The position numbers and the translations under genes are program-made. A stretch of DNA of 64,000 nucleotides from Nymphaea colorata. Taxonomy: Eukaryota; Streptophyta; Magnoliopsida; Nymphaeales; Nymphaeaceae. Under the pieces are notes generated by a model, which did not search any database, was not told the DNA's origin, and saw nothing but the letters and a program-made list of their open reading frames with translations. The stretch covers positions 5,659,224-5,723,223 of the forward strand of contig NC_045141.1 in assembly GCF_008831285.2 (NCBI RefSeq). The letters are read 5' to 3'. Shown in pieces: positions 34,212 to 45,724 of this stretch. Numbering within the stretch: the first letter of the stretch is position 1; each line of letters opens with the position of its first letter.

Positions 34212-37200
34212 TTATCTATATATGTCTAGTCTTTCCCCAAGATGGTCCGTTAACTCCTGCGGCAGATGGAGTGCTGGACATGAGTCGATTGTCAACGATT
34301 GAAGGTTGGAGAGGCAGGCGATCTGTTGCTGTGCATCGGTGGGACATGTAGTTTCATTTTGTTGTTGTTGGGGAGTAATATTATTCATGTTCACCAGAGA
34401 CTTCAGATTGGGGAAATCCCAAAGCGATAGCCCTCTCAGTTTCGGGAGGCATTGCCAGTGGCCTCCCAAGCTAATGTCCTTAGAGAAAGAGTGTAGGTGA
34501 AATTCCTCCAGTTGAGAGAAACCCCACACCCACTGGGGCACCCTTCCCCATTTGACCTCCTCATCAACATTATTGCCTCTCAAATACAGACAAGTAAGTG
34601 AGGGTAGAAATGTGGGTACTTGTGATGGCAATGGCGATGGCAGTAGTACTGCTGATTCTGAATCCAACCCCAACTCAATGAGGTTAGGTAGTTGCTAAAG
34701 CAATTTCGATCCCAATCTTGCACTTGGGCAATTCTGAATCCAACCCCAACTCAATGAAGTTAGGTAGTTGCTCAAGCAATTTCCATCCCAATCTTGCACT
34801 ATCAATGAGGTTAGGGAGCTGCTTCAAAATGTTCAGGTCAGACAACCACAACCTCCTTACAGCTGGCATGTGATCATCAGCTACTTGCTCTACCCTACCA
34901 CATCCCTTCACCTCCAACGACTCCAATGCAGGCATGTTAGCGAGTCTTCAGCTTTTCACATCTAACGACTCCAATGCAGGCAAGTCACCAATCGTGTTGA
35001 GCCCATCACACTCCCAAATCTCCAAGGACTTCAGCAAAGGCATGCTCCGTAATTCACACAATGTTGGGCAGTCGCTGACCCCCAATTCTTCCAATGATTT
35101 AGTTCCCATCACTGTTGCCCTTGATGGGCAACTTAGCAGCCATACTGTTCACAGCTTCCCATAATTCGTGTCCGAATACCATGCAGGCCTATCTCCTGTA
35201 TAACACCAAATTTCCAACCTCTCTATGCCATGTGGAGGTTTCAAAGCCTCCAGCAAACCCTTCTGTTCAGAAGCACTACCAACTTTATCATCCTCTTGCA
35301 CCTCGAAGTCAAATTTCACCTTAATTAGTTCATTCTTCTCCTTAAGCTCTACTTTCTGTGCATCAATTACTTTCACCCTTCCCCTACCCAAACCTTCTAT
35401 TTACAATTCCCCCTTTAGTTTATTCAAGTCTTTTATTTCCTTAATATTGCATCCTCTTGTATCCCCCTTGTCATCGCATACCATAAACCTATGCAAGGTT
35501 CGTAAATTAGTAAGCTTCTCCAAGCCTTCAGCTACAAATCCCAATTCTCTGCATCTTTCAGGCAAAGATACCTCAAGTTGCACACTTCGCCTATTTCCTT
35601 GGGCAACTCTCCAATTCTGCTATTACTTAATCCAATGTTTGCAGGTTACGGAGTCTGCCGATTGAACTGGGCAACCGTCTCACATGAGAATGGCTTTGAT
35701 CCAAATATTTTAGAAGTGCAAGGTCTTCAATGGACTTTGGCAGCTCATCGATCTGACATTCCCTCAATGACAACACTCTCAACTACTTGAAATTTGCTAA
35801 GTCTTTAGTATAAACCAAAGGCAACTCACTCATAATATTGTGCGCAACTTATTTGCTGCTTTTCAGGCATTACGCTTTTGCACTTCTGCATTGTCGACAC
35901 CAAGTAATGACAGATGGTGGGTGTGCTCAGTAGCAGAGGCATGACTATATTCCTTTCCACCTATATATAAGGCAAGGTCATGCAAAATGTCATGCAATTT
36001 GAGATCCTTATATTCAGTTTCTTCAATCATGAACCGATTTATCAAGTCACTAATCCATTGGTTAGCAGTCACTTCCACATCAATGGCTTTCTTTTGGTCA
36101 ATCAATCCATGTGCCATCCATTGCATGACCAATCTATCCATTTTTATCTCATGATCCTTTGGATAAATGCAGCAATATACAAAACAAATCTTCAAATAAT
36201 GTGCCAAGTCATCGTAGCTCAGCATGAGACCAGGAACAGCGCTACCACATATTTCAAAGGATGATGATGTTGAGGAAGGCATCTTCCATTCCCAGATCTC
36301 ACTCTTCTCATCGGTTTCCCAGTCGTCTTTCGTCTTCATTTTTGTACCCATTAAGGATCCTACCGTCTGAACAACAAGTGGCAACCCATCACATTTCGCC
36401 ACTATTTTCTCCCCAATACATTTCAAATGGTGACTCTCTAATTCATGTTCGAAAGACATTTGTGGCAATTTATGAATTTTAGCACCAATCGCTTGGGAGA
36501 CTTCTACCTTTCTATTGGTGATCAAAATCTTGCTTTCCTTTGCACCTCCCAACAGGATGGCTGCTAAGTCTCCCCACCACCCATCTAATTCACATAGATC
36601 ATCTAAGATCAATAAGAACTTGCTCTTCGACAGCTTACTTCGTAATCGTGTGCACAAATCACTCAAGGAAGTGGTACCCTTATGTTCTCTGAAACACAAA
36701 CCCACCACCTGCGGTTCCCAAACTGTTCTTTGACTTCATTAAAAACCATTTTTGCAAGAGTTGTTTTCCCAATCCCACCTTGACCTACAATGGATACAAT
36801 AGAAACACCATCTTTTCCGAGCGCACTACTCTCATTGAAGCCATCAAACAAGAGTTCTTTTACTTTCTCTTTATCATCTGCCCTACCCGTGGGTGGTTGT
36901 GCAGTACCTATGAGATGGGTTATCTCTCGAGAATTGTCATGTTCACCACCAATAGGAACCTCACTCTTAACTTTTGGTGTTGTGTTGTGCAAATCCATCA
37001 TTTTCTTATGTTGTTCCATTTCATTAAGCCTTTGGTTGATCTGTTTAATTTCATTCCCAAGTTGGTAAGATTCAGATACATGTTCCTTAAAGCAAGGGCA
37101 CAGAGTGGTCCAGGGCTTCCTTACCTTGTCCCTTTTGCAAAGTGCAATTGTGGTTTGGTATCGTTCGATGATGTCCTGGGCATCATTGAAAACATCCTTC

Positions 37201-37417
37201 AGCTCTCCCTCCAGATCTCTGTTGTGCTCATTGCTGAAAAAGGGCTTCTGATCTGTGACTTTGAGGGCCTTCTGAAAGCATCTGAACTTCTCCTAGAGCA
37301 CCTCGAGATCATCTTTGGCATTCAAGATGAGATCCACCTTTTCTTCCAACAAGCTGGCTACAGCCCCAACAGAATAGAAATAGGTGTTTGCACAAGGGTG
37401 TCGATTACTGCTGTCAT
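34212..37417 (-). pseudogene. NLR3: CC-NB-ARC-LRR pseudogene
   Basis: Start MTAVIDTLVQTP at 37417. CC domain with DVFNDAQDIIERYQT (EDVID-type). NB-ARC: P-loop GQGGIGKTT near 36780, kinase-2 FLLILDDLC near 36605, CDGLPLV, RNBS-D FVYCCIYPKDH, LHD near 35998, then LRRs to 34212. Breaks: 1-bp loss near 37372, TAG at 37293-37295 (CAG elsewhere), an out-of-frame loss of about 64 bp after WWVCVSE, an in-frame 42-bp loss removing RNBS-C, stops and frame changes at 35863-35580, TAA-type stop at 35401, and a 76-bp duplication at 34655. The longest frame (36708-35863, 281 codons) covers NB-ARC through the LHD motif. Not able to encode a complete receptor. Confidence 0.92.
34655..34800 (-). repeat. 76-bp tandem duplication in NLR3 LRR
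   Basis: ATTCTGAATCCAACCCC starts at 34655 and again at 34731, with the following TCAATGA-GTTAGGTAGTTGCT and CAATCTTGCACT repeated. 76 is not a multiple of three, so the duplication itself breaks the LRR frame. Confidence 0.9.
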
Positions 37418-37473
37418 CTCCTCTGTTCTTTTTTTCTTGGTAGAAGAAAGAGCTAGCAGAGGAAGACAACTAG

Positions 37474-37595
37474 AAATCTGAAAATGGAAGGAGAGGAAGG
37501 CAAAGGAAGGCCAAACAAATTTAGGTCCACCACTGCTTAAATCTGAAAATGGAAGGAGAAGGAAGACAAAGGAAGTGCTCTACAGGCTGGCAAGG
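37474..37595 (-). repeat. 65-bp duplication upstream of NLR3
   Basis: AAATCTGAAAATGGAAGGAG begins at 37474 and 37539, each followed by GGAAG-CAAAGGAAG. It lies in the expected 5' UTR or core promoter, where NLR1 has its own, unrelated 47-bp repeat. No clear TATA box is seen here. Confidence 0.8.
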
Positions 37596-37599
37596 TCCA

Positions 37600-38307
37600 T
37601 GATTGGTGCTAAATAAATCCATAAAAATTCCTGAACCCCAAACTTCTACATCACCTACACTTCCTCTTTCTCACGTTTGTGGGATTTATAATTGTATTAC
37701 GTAAAAAGTTTGGATGCATGATTTTTTTTTTCAAAATCCAAAATTTTGTTTAGCCCATCCAATTTTCATGACCTGACCATTGACTAGAAGTACAACTTGT
37801 TCGTGCCGCGAGGGAATGCCATCAACCTTGCCAAACTCAAGGCTGGTCTATTGTGAAGAGACAAAGATGATGATGTCCCCATGATGACCATTACAAAGTG
37901 TTTCATATTTAGACTTATGATCAGGATGTCTGGGGCTCATACTAATCCAGTTCAGCTGTTGTCGTTCAACAAGCTCGGTTTGACAGAACAATGAGCTCAG
38001 AACGGGATGTGAAAGGTCATTCTAACAATGGCAACAGAGCATGATCAAGTGGAACTAGCCATGCAAGGTTGGCTCAGACCAATTACATAGCCAGGACTAG
38101 GTGTTGTTACTAGTCTTTTCAGCTATTTCCTTTCAAGTGGGCGTTCTTGATTTCATGCATAGAAGGCTTCAGTTGAGGGTTTAAAACAAGTGACGCAAGA
38201 AGCAAGTCCAACAATATCCCCAGAAGAAAAAAATTGTTCTTCCAATCAAACTCTCATTTTCACACAGTGGTGAAATGTACAGTTCATTAAGTACCTCTGT
38301 GGCTCTG

Positions 38308-38361
<54 letters not shown>

Positions 38362-39260
38362 AATGTATATATATAGATCTAGAGATATTAAAAAAACAGT
38401 AGATCTTGACCCCATCTGCAATCTTCTTGCCGACAAATAATCACAGCAGTTGTAGAAATTGGAGCAAAAGAAGAGAGAAAAGCTTCAGCTTTCGATGCTT
38501 TCTGATAGGTGCATAAAAGGTCAGACTTTCACTCCCAGAAGTTTATCTTGATCCAATGAACGATGCTGGGAGGTAGGCTCTCCACCATTTATTAAGAAGG
38601 ATTCATATGTACACGACAGAAGTTTATCTTGATCAAATTTAGTGTTTTCTTCTACAAAAAAAGTACAAGTATCGGCAATTAAGAAAAATAAACATTATAG
38701 GCTAAGTGCACTCATGCAGGGGTATACAAGCTAATAGAATATAAATGGAGTTCGAACCAGTGAAAATGCTGTCAATTACATATTGTGGTTCATACGGATG
38801 TTGACAAATTCAATTTTTTCTTTTCATTTTTGTCCACTTGTGTGTGGCTTAGCCTACCATCTTTAGATCCCTCGTATTTTATTTTCCTCTTGAAATCCCA
38901 ATCAAGGAATCAAGAACAAATTGATAGTGGTCCCTCCTTTTTTTTAGACAGTGATTCATTTTTTTTATGAAATTACAAATTTTGGTTCAAACATAAAAAT
39001 ACCAATAATTTCAAAAATATGTCATAGTGTTATAGGAGAAATTATGGCCGTGGTGAGAATATAATGTCCATGATGGGTATTATATGAAAATGTAAATCAA
39101 ATTCTTGAGAGATCGGTGAGTCCTTATGGTCTCTTATTCATCTAATATGTAGTTTATAGCCAGAATATTTCTTCTTTCAATAGAACCTGATTAGTTAAAT
39201 TTAAATTTGATTCCACAAGGTATAGTAGCTAAATTGCATTTGAAGTCTGTTTGTATTAAT
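37600..39260. repeat. Duplicated upstream block of NLR3
   Basis: Combines the block shared with 28048-28740 and the block shared with 32550-33060 and 48990-49350. A (CT)n(AT)n microsatellite is at 38308-38354. No protein-coding gene is recognised. Confidence 0.75.
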
Positions 39261-39264
39261 CCTA

Positions 39265-39716
39265 TACAAAATTGATCATTTGCAATTCATTCTGTCCCTA
39301 CATATAGAGAAAACCCCAAGCGGTGTAGCATCGTTGCCTGGACTGACAAGACAACGAAAGTTCACTGTTAGTTCATTTATTATGGGTGCTACTGCTAGGG
39401 ACTGCAAAAGATTGATGCAAGACACTTTAGTTGACATGTACTCTGCTCTCCACCCAGAACCGGGTTAGAGGAAAAAAGGAAGGAGCTTCAGCCTCCTCAG
39501 GGTATGCATATAAACTAAAGCAAAAAATAAAGTTGTGAGATGAATTTAATCCAAACCATCAATCAGTAAAGAAAACACGGTGACAAGAGTGTCATTTTCA
39601 TCAGGATAGACCAAGGGTATTCATATAAAATAAAGCAAAAAATAATCCTCTGCTAGGTTCCGACATGTGGACAGCCTTCACAAGAGAAAACAGATCGCAT
39701 GTCAGGAACAGAAACA
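39265..39716. other. Unassigned sequence
   Basis: Contains a short plus-strand frame (39280-39468) without recognisable motifs. TATAAA-TAAAGCAAAAAATAA occurs twice (about 39508 and 39624), a small local repeat. Nothing else is supported. Confidence 0.35.
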
Positions 39717-40020
39717 GTCAAGATGGTCCGTTAACTCCGGCCGGGGGTGGAGTGCAGAACAGCTGTTGATTGCCAACAATTCAAGCTTGGAGAGGCAGGC
39801 GATCTGTTCCTTTGCATCCTTGGGACCTATCGTTTCTACTGCATCATTTTTTTGGAGAGTAATATTATTGAAATCCGCCAGAGACTTGAAATTGGGGATG
39901 TCAGAAAGGCATTGGTGTCTTAGTTTCAAGAGGCATTTCTAGTAGCCTCCCAAGGTGTTGTGCTCGGTAAAGCCTTCCAGTTGCAATTCCTCCGGTCCGG
40001 AGAGACACCACACCCACTGG
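39717..40020 (-). pseudogene. NLR4: C-terminal LRR scrap
   Basis: Matches the last about 100 codons of the other NLR copies: IPNFKSLADFNNIT, AKEQIACLSKLELLAIN, CSALHPRPELTDHL. The usual GGHWQCLPKL is damaged in the adjacent frame (GGCATTTCTAGTAGCCTCCC). Homology stops sharply at about 40020 after the CACCCACTGG of the WVWGLS motif, so everything N-terminal is lost. Confidence 0.88.
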
Positions 40021-40580
40021 AAATGGATTGGATTCATATCAGCTTGAAAATGATTTCAACATGCATATTCTTGAATTATGATAGGTAAAAACAAATCCAT
40101 TCGCAGTAGCAGCTTTATGGGGATTAGGCCCCTTACCTTTATTTAAACAAAATCGCCCATACAGAGAAAGGTTAGCATTATACAAATGCTAATTTTCACA
40201 TTCAGAAAAACAAAGGGTTGACTAAACCCTCCGAATGAGCAAAAAAGAGAAAACAAACTATGAGCAACTGTTGGTCTGCACAAAATAAATTTCCCCTCCT
40301 TTAAATGGGCATTACGAACACACCAAAATCGAACATAGGATTCCCTTTTTCCTCCTTCACTCTGTACTGAAAACCTTCTAAAGTTCTTCTTCAAACAGCC
40401 CACACTCTCCTTCCATCAAGGTGTAGACGAAGCTTTCGGACTAGAGCATCAACCAAAGAGATTATTGTAATCTGTTCACCATATTCTCTATGGAAGCTGA
40501 AAATCTGCTCTAACACCTCTACCTCACCCTCCAACATGCCTCCTCTAGGAGCCAGCAATATCCACACTCCTTTAGCTCCA
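40021..40580. other. Unassigned sequence between NLR4 and copia relic
   Basis: Minus-strand frame 40143-40403 has no known motif. The sequence directly joins the copia integrase relic, but no further copia similarity is recognised here. Confidence 0.35.
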
Positions 40581-40584
40581 TCAC

Positions 40585-41300
40585 CAGTGAATTGACGGTT
40601 TCTCCCACTTTCTCTTGCAAATTGTTCAGAAAACTGGTATTCATATCTAGTTTTGTTGTCAGATTCAAGACATTTTATGTGGATTTCAAATTGAGTTTCA
40701 ACTATTTTGTAAAATTTTAGAAATTTTTGCAAAAACTTCATCCTTGGTTTTTAGTAAATAAATCCAAGTATTTTTTGAAAAAATCAATCAATGTAAGGTA
40801 ATAACAAAAATTAAGTATGAGTTCACTGGGGCTGGTCCCACACATCAGTATGCACTAGTTCAAACGGAGACAAAGCATTATTCAAAGATTAATAAAATGG
40901 GAGTCTATAGATATTTTAGCATGCTTGCAAGTTTCACAAACATGTGACTTATAATTCAAATTTGGCAATAAAATATTCAGGGTGTGTCATGATGGATGAC
41001 CAAGTCTCTCATGCCAAAGCCCCCAAGCATGACTGATTTGGGTAGTCAAGGGGCATGCATTAATTTTAAACATAAAGTCATTTTCTTGAGTTTCCTAACC
41101 AAGCTTCCTCATCAAAATAGTGTCTTCAAATACAACATTATTGGAGGACAAAATAACGACAATTTAAATATTTAACAATCTTTGAAACAGACAAGTTAAT
41201 TGAGACAAGTTAGTCGACTATCCAATGATCAGGTGTTAGGGAGATGAGAGCATTACCAATGGGAGGTCTAACACTTGCTGATGCTGCAGTACCATGTTAA
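40585..41300 (-). pseudogene. Ty1/copia pol relic: GAG-pre-integrase and integrase core
   Basis: Minus-strand translation gives CETCKHAKISI (pre-integrase zinc-finger end, near 40930), then across frame changes HTDVWGPAPVNSYL, WIYLLKTKDEV and KFLKFYKIVETQFEIHIKCL followed by SDN and RQFT. This is the order of Ty1/copia integrase (catalytic D in HTDVWGP, second D in SDN). Several frameshifts and stops are present and reverse transcriptase is absent. No LTRs could be paired with it. Confidence 0.85.
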
Positions 41301-41384
41301 CTCACTTATTTTTTCGAGCAGTTGAGGCAAATCCGATGCATCCGAATCTTTGGCATGACAGTTTCGTGATCTCTTTTTAAAATT

Positions 41385-41920
41385 GGTTCAAAATTTGGAT
41401 TGGACTAAGGAATTGGATCTGAACAAGGATATGCATCTTGAGTTTGATGTAGACTTTGGATTTTAGATCTATAATACATCTAATTTGGATCCAAGGCTCA
41501 TATTTGGATCAAATGTGTCTGAGTTTGAATTCAGATCAAGGTTTAAATATGAGATTTCGTTTTGAATCTGGGTTTGTTATGAAAGCTTGCTTTGGATCTA
41601 AAGTTGAAATTTGGATACGGGTCTAAAACTGGAGCTGGGATTTGGATCTGAATTTGGTTTAAGGATGGTTTTGGATATAGAACTCAGATTTGGTTATGGA
41701 TCTAAATTTAGAACATTTTTTAATCTATAACTGGGATTTGGTTCTGGATATGGATCTATAAATCTATTTTTGACCTAGGGCCATGACTTGAATGCAGATC
41801 TGAACCCAAAACTTGGTTTTGGATCTGATGTTTGAATTTGGATCCAAATCAATTGGGGTTGAGGTTGAGTCCGGAACATGAAATTAGATCCAAATGAGTG
41901 ACAAATACAATCAACGAATA
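41385..41920. repeat. Degenerate GGATCT/TTTGGAT short-period repeat
   Basis: Dozens of TTTGGATCT, GGATCTGAATTTGG and GATCTAAA variants in one strand. The same kind of array, followed by a similar unique tail (AATTGGAT then AAATTGAAG-ATTT), occurs at 61555-61990, directly next to an NLR6 breakpoint. Non-coding. Confidence 0.75.
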
Positions 41921-42169
41921 AATTGGATTAAAAGTTTATCGAAATTAAGGAAAATTGAAGCATTTGAGGACCAAAAAGCTCAAAATGCATTGTAAATTAG
42001 TCGTAAAATATTCGGAAAATCTTCAATGTAGAGCCTCAGGCACTGGTTGTGGGCAGTCAGGTAGGTCTGGGCTGTTGTCACAAGCTGCAGCCTGGCCCGA
42101 GCCCTTGTTCTTATCAGGTCCGGCAGGCTCTACTAATGTGCACTGTCCTGAAATTTTCCCTACCAATAG

Positions 42170-42557
42170 AGAGGGGTGTCCAATGAGTCAAGCCAACTCA
42201 TGCTCAACTTGAACTCACTCACGTAAGCTCAATACGAGCTCAACCCATAAGGAATTGAATCGCATAGACAAACGAGTTGAACTTGAGCTAGGCACACTCG
42301 ACCTGGTTAAGCTCATGATAGAAAATATATAAAAGATGTCTCCTTTTGTTATCACTAAATGAAAGTTGCTCTTTCTTTTCTCCCAGGCGGGAACTACGTC
42401 CAAGATCCTCCTATCTTCCCCCCCCAAAAAAATATTATTTTTTATAAATGACTCATTTAAGCTCAAGCCTAGCTGAGATTGCCATCTCCACTCAAGCTTT
42501 TAGCTGCGGGTTTGAAGATTCGACCAGAGCTCAAGCTGACTTCATGAACAGCCCTCT
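42170..42557. mobile_element. hAT-type MITE, TSD CAATAGAR
   Basis: Ends AGAGGGGTGTCC and GAACAGCCCTCT (inverted). Left flank CAATAGAG and right flank CAATAGAA agree at seven of eight bases. The interior has CTCAAGCTC / GAGCTTAAG-like words as in the 21120 element, plus a C8A7 run. Confidence 0.75.
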
Positions 42558-42836
42558 CAATAGAAAGGGAGGAGCTTTCATTACGTTGACCAACACATAG
42601 TTGGATTTGTTGTGCAACTGAACACATTGGCCAATACATAGTTGGTCCAAATCCCTCAAATATGAAAAAGTAATTAGGCCTTACTCGTGAAACGATTGAC
42701 GGATTGGATCAGACCAATACTCTATTTGCTGGCCAACAGGTAAACTTTTCCTGAATTAAGTGCAATTCTTTACACTGGGCATTATAATAGCCTTTATATT
42801 GTGCAAGTTAGAATGATCTAAAATTTGTTCTTTCTT

Positions 42837-43385
42837 CCATTACAAAAAATCCACGTTTAGCTGACAGTGATTTATCGACATGACAAAACAGTTACTAAAG
42901 ATCAGTTATTTACTAATGTGGCAAAACCATCAGTAGAAGTTACCGAGTTCATTTACCGATGGTTTAGTACTACCAGTAAAGGTTCAGAGTTTATTGACAC
43001 CAGGGGCGGAGCCAGGATTTTTTTCAAGGGCAGGCCAAACGGTCCGCAGGTCGGGCCAAGAGGAGTGACAGGTCGGCCAAGAGGAGCAATGGGTCGGGCC
43101 ATAGTAAAAAAAATTGATTTTTTCAATATAAAAACAAAAAATCCTGCGCTCACCCGGGCCATGGTCCAGGTGCGCCCCCTCCCTCTGTCCCTGATTGACA
43201 CGATATGTAAACATATACTGTGGTTGACATATCTGTAAGTGAAAGCTTCGACGACACCATCTACACTAAGAGATTGCATGCGCAGTCAGTAATACTTATT
43301 CCGACGGTTTTCTAACTTTTATTGGCATTTTCTGGCGTTAGTAAAACTTGTTTTTTTTTGTTTTTGGCTCCTAACTGGTCATTTT
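42837..43385. mobile_element. CACTA-like MITE with nested insertion
   Basis: Starts CATTACAAAAAATCC (compare the CACTACAAGAAA end of CACTA elements) and has AGCTGACAGTGA, CATCAGTAGAAG, TACCAGTAAAGG, GTCAGTAATAC and GGCGTTAGTAAAAC words in inverted arrangement. The right end near 43370 is uncertain. It is split at 43001-43193 by a separate hAT MITE. Confidence 0.5.
43001..43193. mobile_element. hAT-type MITE, TSD ATTGACAC
   Basis: A 193-bp element, ends CAGGGGCGGAGCCAGG and CTCTGTCCCTG, with perfect ATTGACAC at 42993-43000 and 43194-43201. Its interior is GC-richer (GGTCGGGCCA repeats) than its relatives. Inserted into the element at 42837-43385. Confidence 0.92.
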
Positions 43386-44231
43386 CAGCTGCAGCAAATT
43401 TGTCTCCATGCGTATTGGTGTATCAAGATGGCAACATGGATACCGGACACACCAGGGTATTTACTTTCACTTGATTGATTTTTTTCCAATGTAATTTTCC
43501 TGCCTCCAAACCTAAAGCACAACACAGATAGCCATATTGATTATGATATCATCACTTAATTGCTGACATTTTTATTCTTATTTCTTATCGACAACATCTA
43601 CACTAAGTAGACAGTATTCTTCATTATTCAAGTAATTGTCTTAATTTTTGTATATTTTTATTCTTATTTTTATGCAATATTTTGCCTTCATACAATTGTT
43701 TCTCGTATTTTTCCTTTCAAAGAAGTTAAAAAAAGCTACTCAATGATAAGACTGCTCAAGTTTTAAAATGTACTTTTAACCCTCAACAGGTTAAGTACTT
43801 GATACGGAACTGCATTTTTATGCGAAAAATGCTTTCTTAAAGCTTCTTTTTATGGTGTCTCAATCATCTTTCAACCTAAACGTCCTTCAAGTTATATATA
43901 TTTTTTAAATCTTTAACTTTCATTTACTTGATTTTGTTTATGCAAACACTTAATTAACATGAGATTTTTGTACAATATTTGATTTTTCAAAATCTGAAGT
44001 CATCTGGATATTGGGTTAAATCAAGAGTACACATACTGTCAAAGAATGAATGCCAAGCAAGATTGGTTGATGACAGGTGGAGCGACAGTCTCCGATACAG
44101 TAGGAGGTCATCCTGTTACAATTAAATATGGAACAGATTGGAATGCAACCATAGGACTCATATATCCAGATTAATTAAAAGGGGCGACAGGATCGGTTAC
44201 TCCAAATGGTGGTCGGTGAAGGATAATTCTA
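43386..44231. other. Unassigned AT-rich sequence
   Basis: No coding domain, RNA gene or repeat shared with other parts of the window was recognised. Confidence 0.4.
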
Positions 44232-44405
44232 TGGGATAGAAATTTTTCATGAGGGGGAACGAATTAAAGTTTCAAAATTTTCAAATATCATTTTTCAAAG
44301 TTTTTATATAAGACAAGTAAAATTTTCTAAAATTTACATGTAAATTTAAAAAAAAAATTGAGGGAGGACCAGGGCCCCTACGGGTCCCCCCTGGCTCCGC
44401 CCCTA
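44232..44405. mobile_element. Degenerate MITE of the CAGGGGC family, inverted
   Basis: Reads opposite to the 17229 copy: AATTTTTCATGAGGGGG at the left and CTGGCTCCGCCCCTA at the right, with TTTTCAAAGTTTTTATATAAGACAAG between, as in the relatives. The left terminus is eroded and no target duplication is clear. Confidence 0.7.
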
Positions 44406-44799
44406 GATAGGATGACATGGGCCATCTCCTATTCTGGGGTGGCGCATGTAACTATGGTTGGGGCAAGGTGGCTTATCTGATTGGGTCAGGTCAAGGCCCC
44501 TTTTAATTTCCATGCATGCTTGTCGATCAGATGCAATGTATCCTTTGCAGCAAAAGAACAAAGTGAATAATCCTTGGGTTAATCATGTCTTTGGGATTAT
44601 GTCATTATCAATGGGGACTAACAAGAGTGCTGGGACCCTGCACAAGCTCACAAGATGACCAGAGCTGAGATCTATAATTGAGTGCGAGTAAGGAAGACTG
44701 GGGAGCCTTGATGTCCTCAAATATGGAAGAACCAAACTCCTATGGGAACTAGATGGGCACTTTATTTGGCTATGGCATATCTGTGGCTTCTGCCTATCT

Positions 44800-45720
44800 T
44801 ACAAACTAATGCAAAAATGACAATTGTGAAATGAATTTAATCCAAAGCATCTACCAGTCAAGATCCAAAATTTTGTTAGATGTTGGTTTGAGCATACGAC
44901 ACATACTCTGGCGAAAGCCTGGTGTGTGTGTGTGTGTGTTTGTGTGTATGTGTTCCTGTGTACATGTATAGATTTCTCCAATTGTCAAGATGCTCCGGCC
45001 TCTCCAACACAGCCTCATGCAGATATACACAGTCAAATGGGTACTAGCATCTGCTAACAATTAATCGAGTCACATGATAGCATGTTCACGTGAAAATATT
45101 GTGCTTGTGCCATGTTTACTTTAAGTGCTTACGTTCTACTACTTATACACCTCCCTCTCTAGTAATGGATATAGATATGATTTTTATCCAATGAATATAC
45201 ACGACACATATTAAAACATGTGAATGCAATAAAAATGCAAACTAGATCCAACTCCTATGTAGATATGCAAGTTTGAAACCATTTTGCCCCATTGCAAAGT
45301 AAAAATCTTCTGTTATTTAAGTCGTTTATATTTTTATTATTAAAAAAAATATTTTAATTATAAAATGACCAACTTAATATATGTTTCTCATCAAATTACT
45401 CTTAAGATCATATCTATGCGGTTAGATTGCCCAAAAATATTTTAATAATTATGTTTAATAGGTCTAGTTTTTGTCTTTTACCCAAGTGATCTGCTTTTCA
45501 CCAACTTTCCTTTATCTATATATATATATATACATAAAGAAAGAGTGACAGCAACAGTGCACTCAGATCTGATTGTAGAATGGATCAATGATGCAGGTTC
45601 ACACAGATCGGACATTAGAATGGATCCAAGATCCATTTAGTTAGGAATCTCTATTTAAATGAACGGGTAGTTCATTTGGAGTGGGTGAAGTTGATAATTA
45701 ATTGAAAACCCTAATTTTAT
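44800..45720. repeat. NLR upstream block, second copy (left part)
   Basis: Homologous to 10970-11815 upstream of NLR1: GTTTGAGCATACG, ATGATAGCATGTTCACG, TGGATATAGATATGAT, ATACACGACACATATTAAAAC, GATCTGATTGTAG-ATGGATCAATG. The homology breaks after GAAAACCCTAA and resumes at 47090, where a LINE-bearing insertion ends. Confidence 0.82.
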
Positions 45721-45724
45721 TGTG

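Noticed and set aside
36780-37481. Long plus-strand frame (233 codons) opposite NLR3
   Set aside because: Antisense shadow of the CC/NB-ARC coding strand; its translation does not resemble the NLR1 antisense frame, so it is not conserved.
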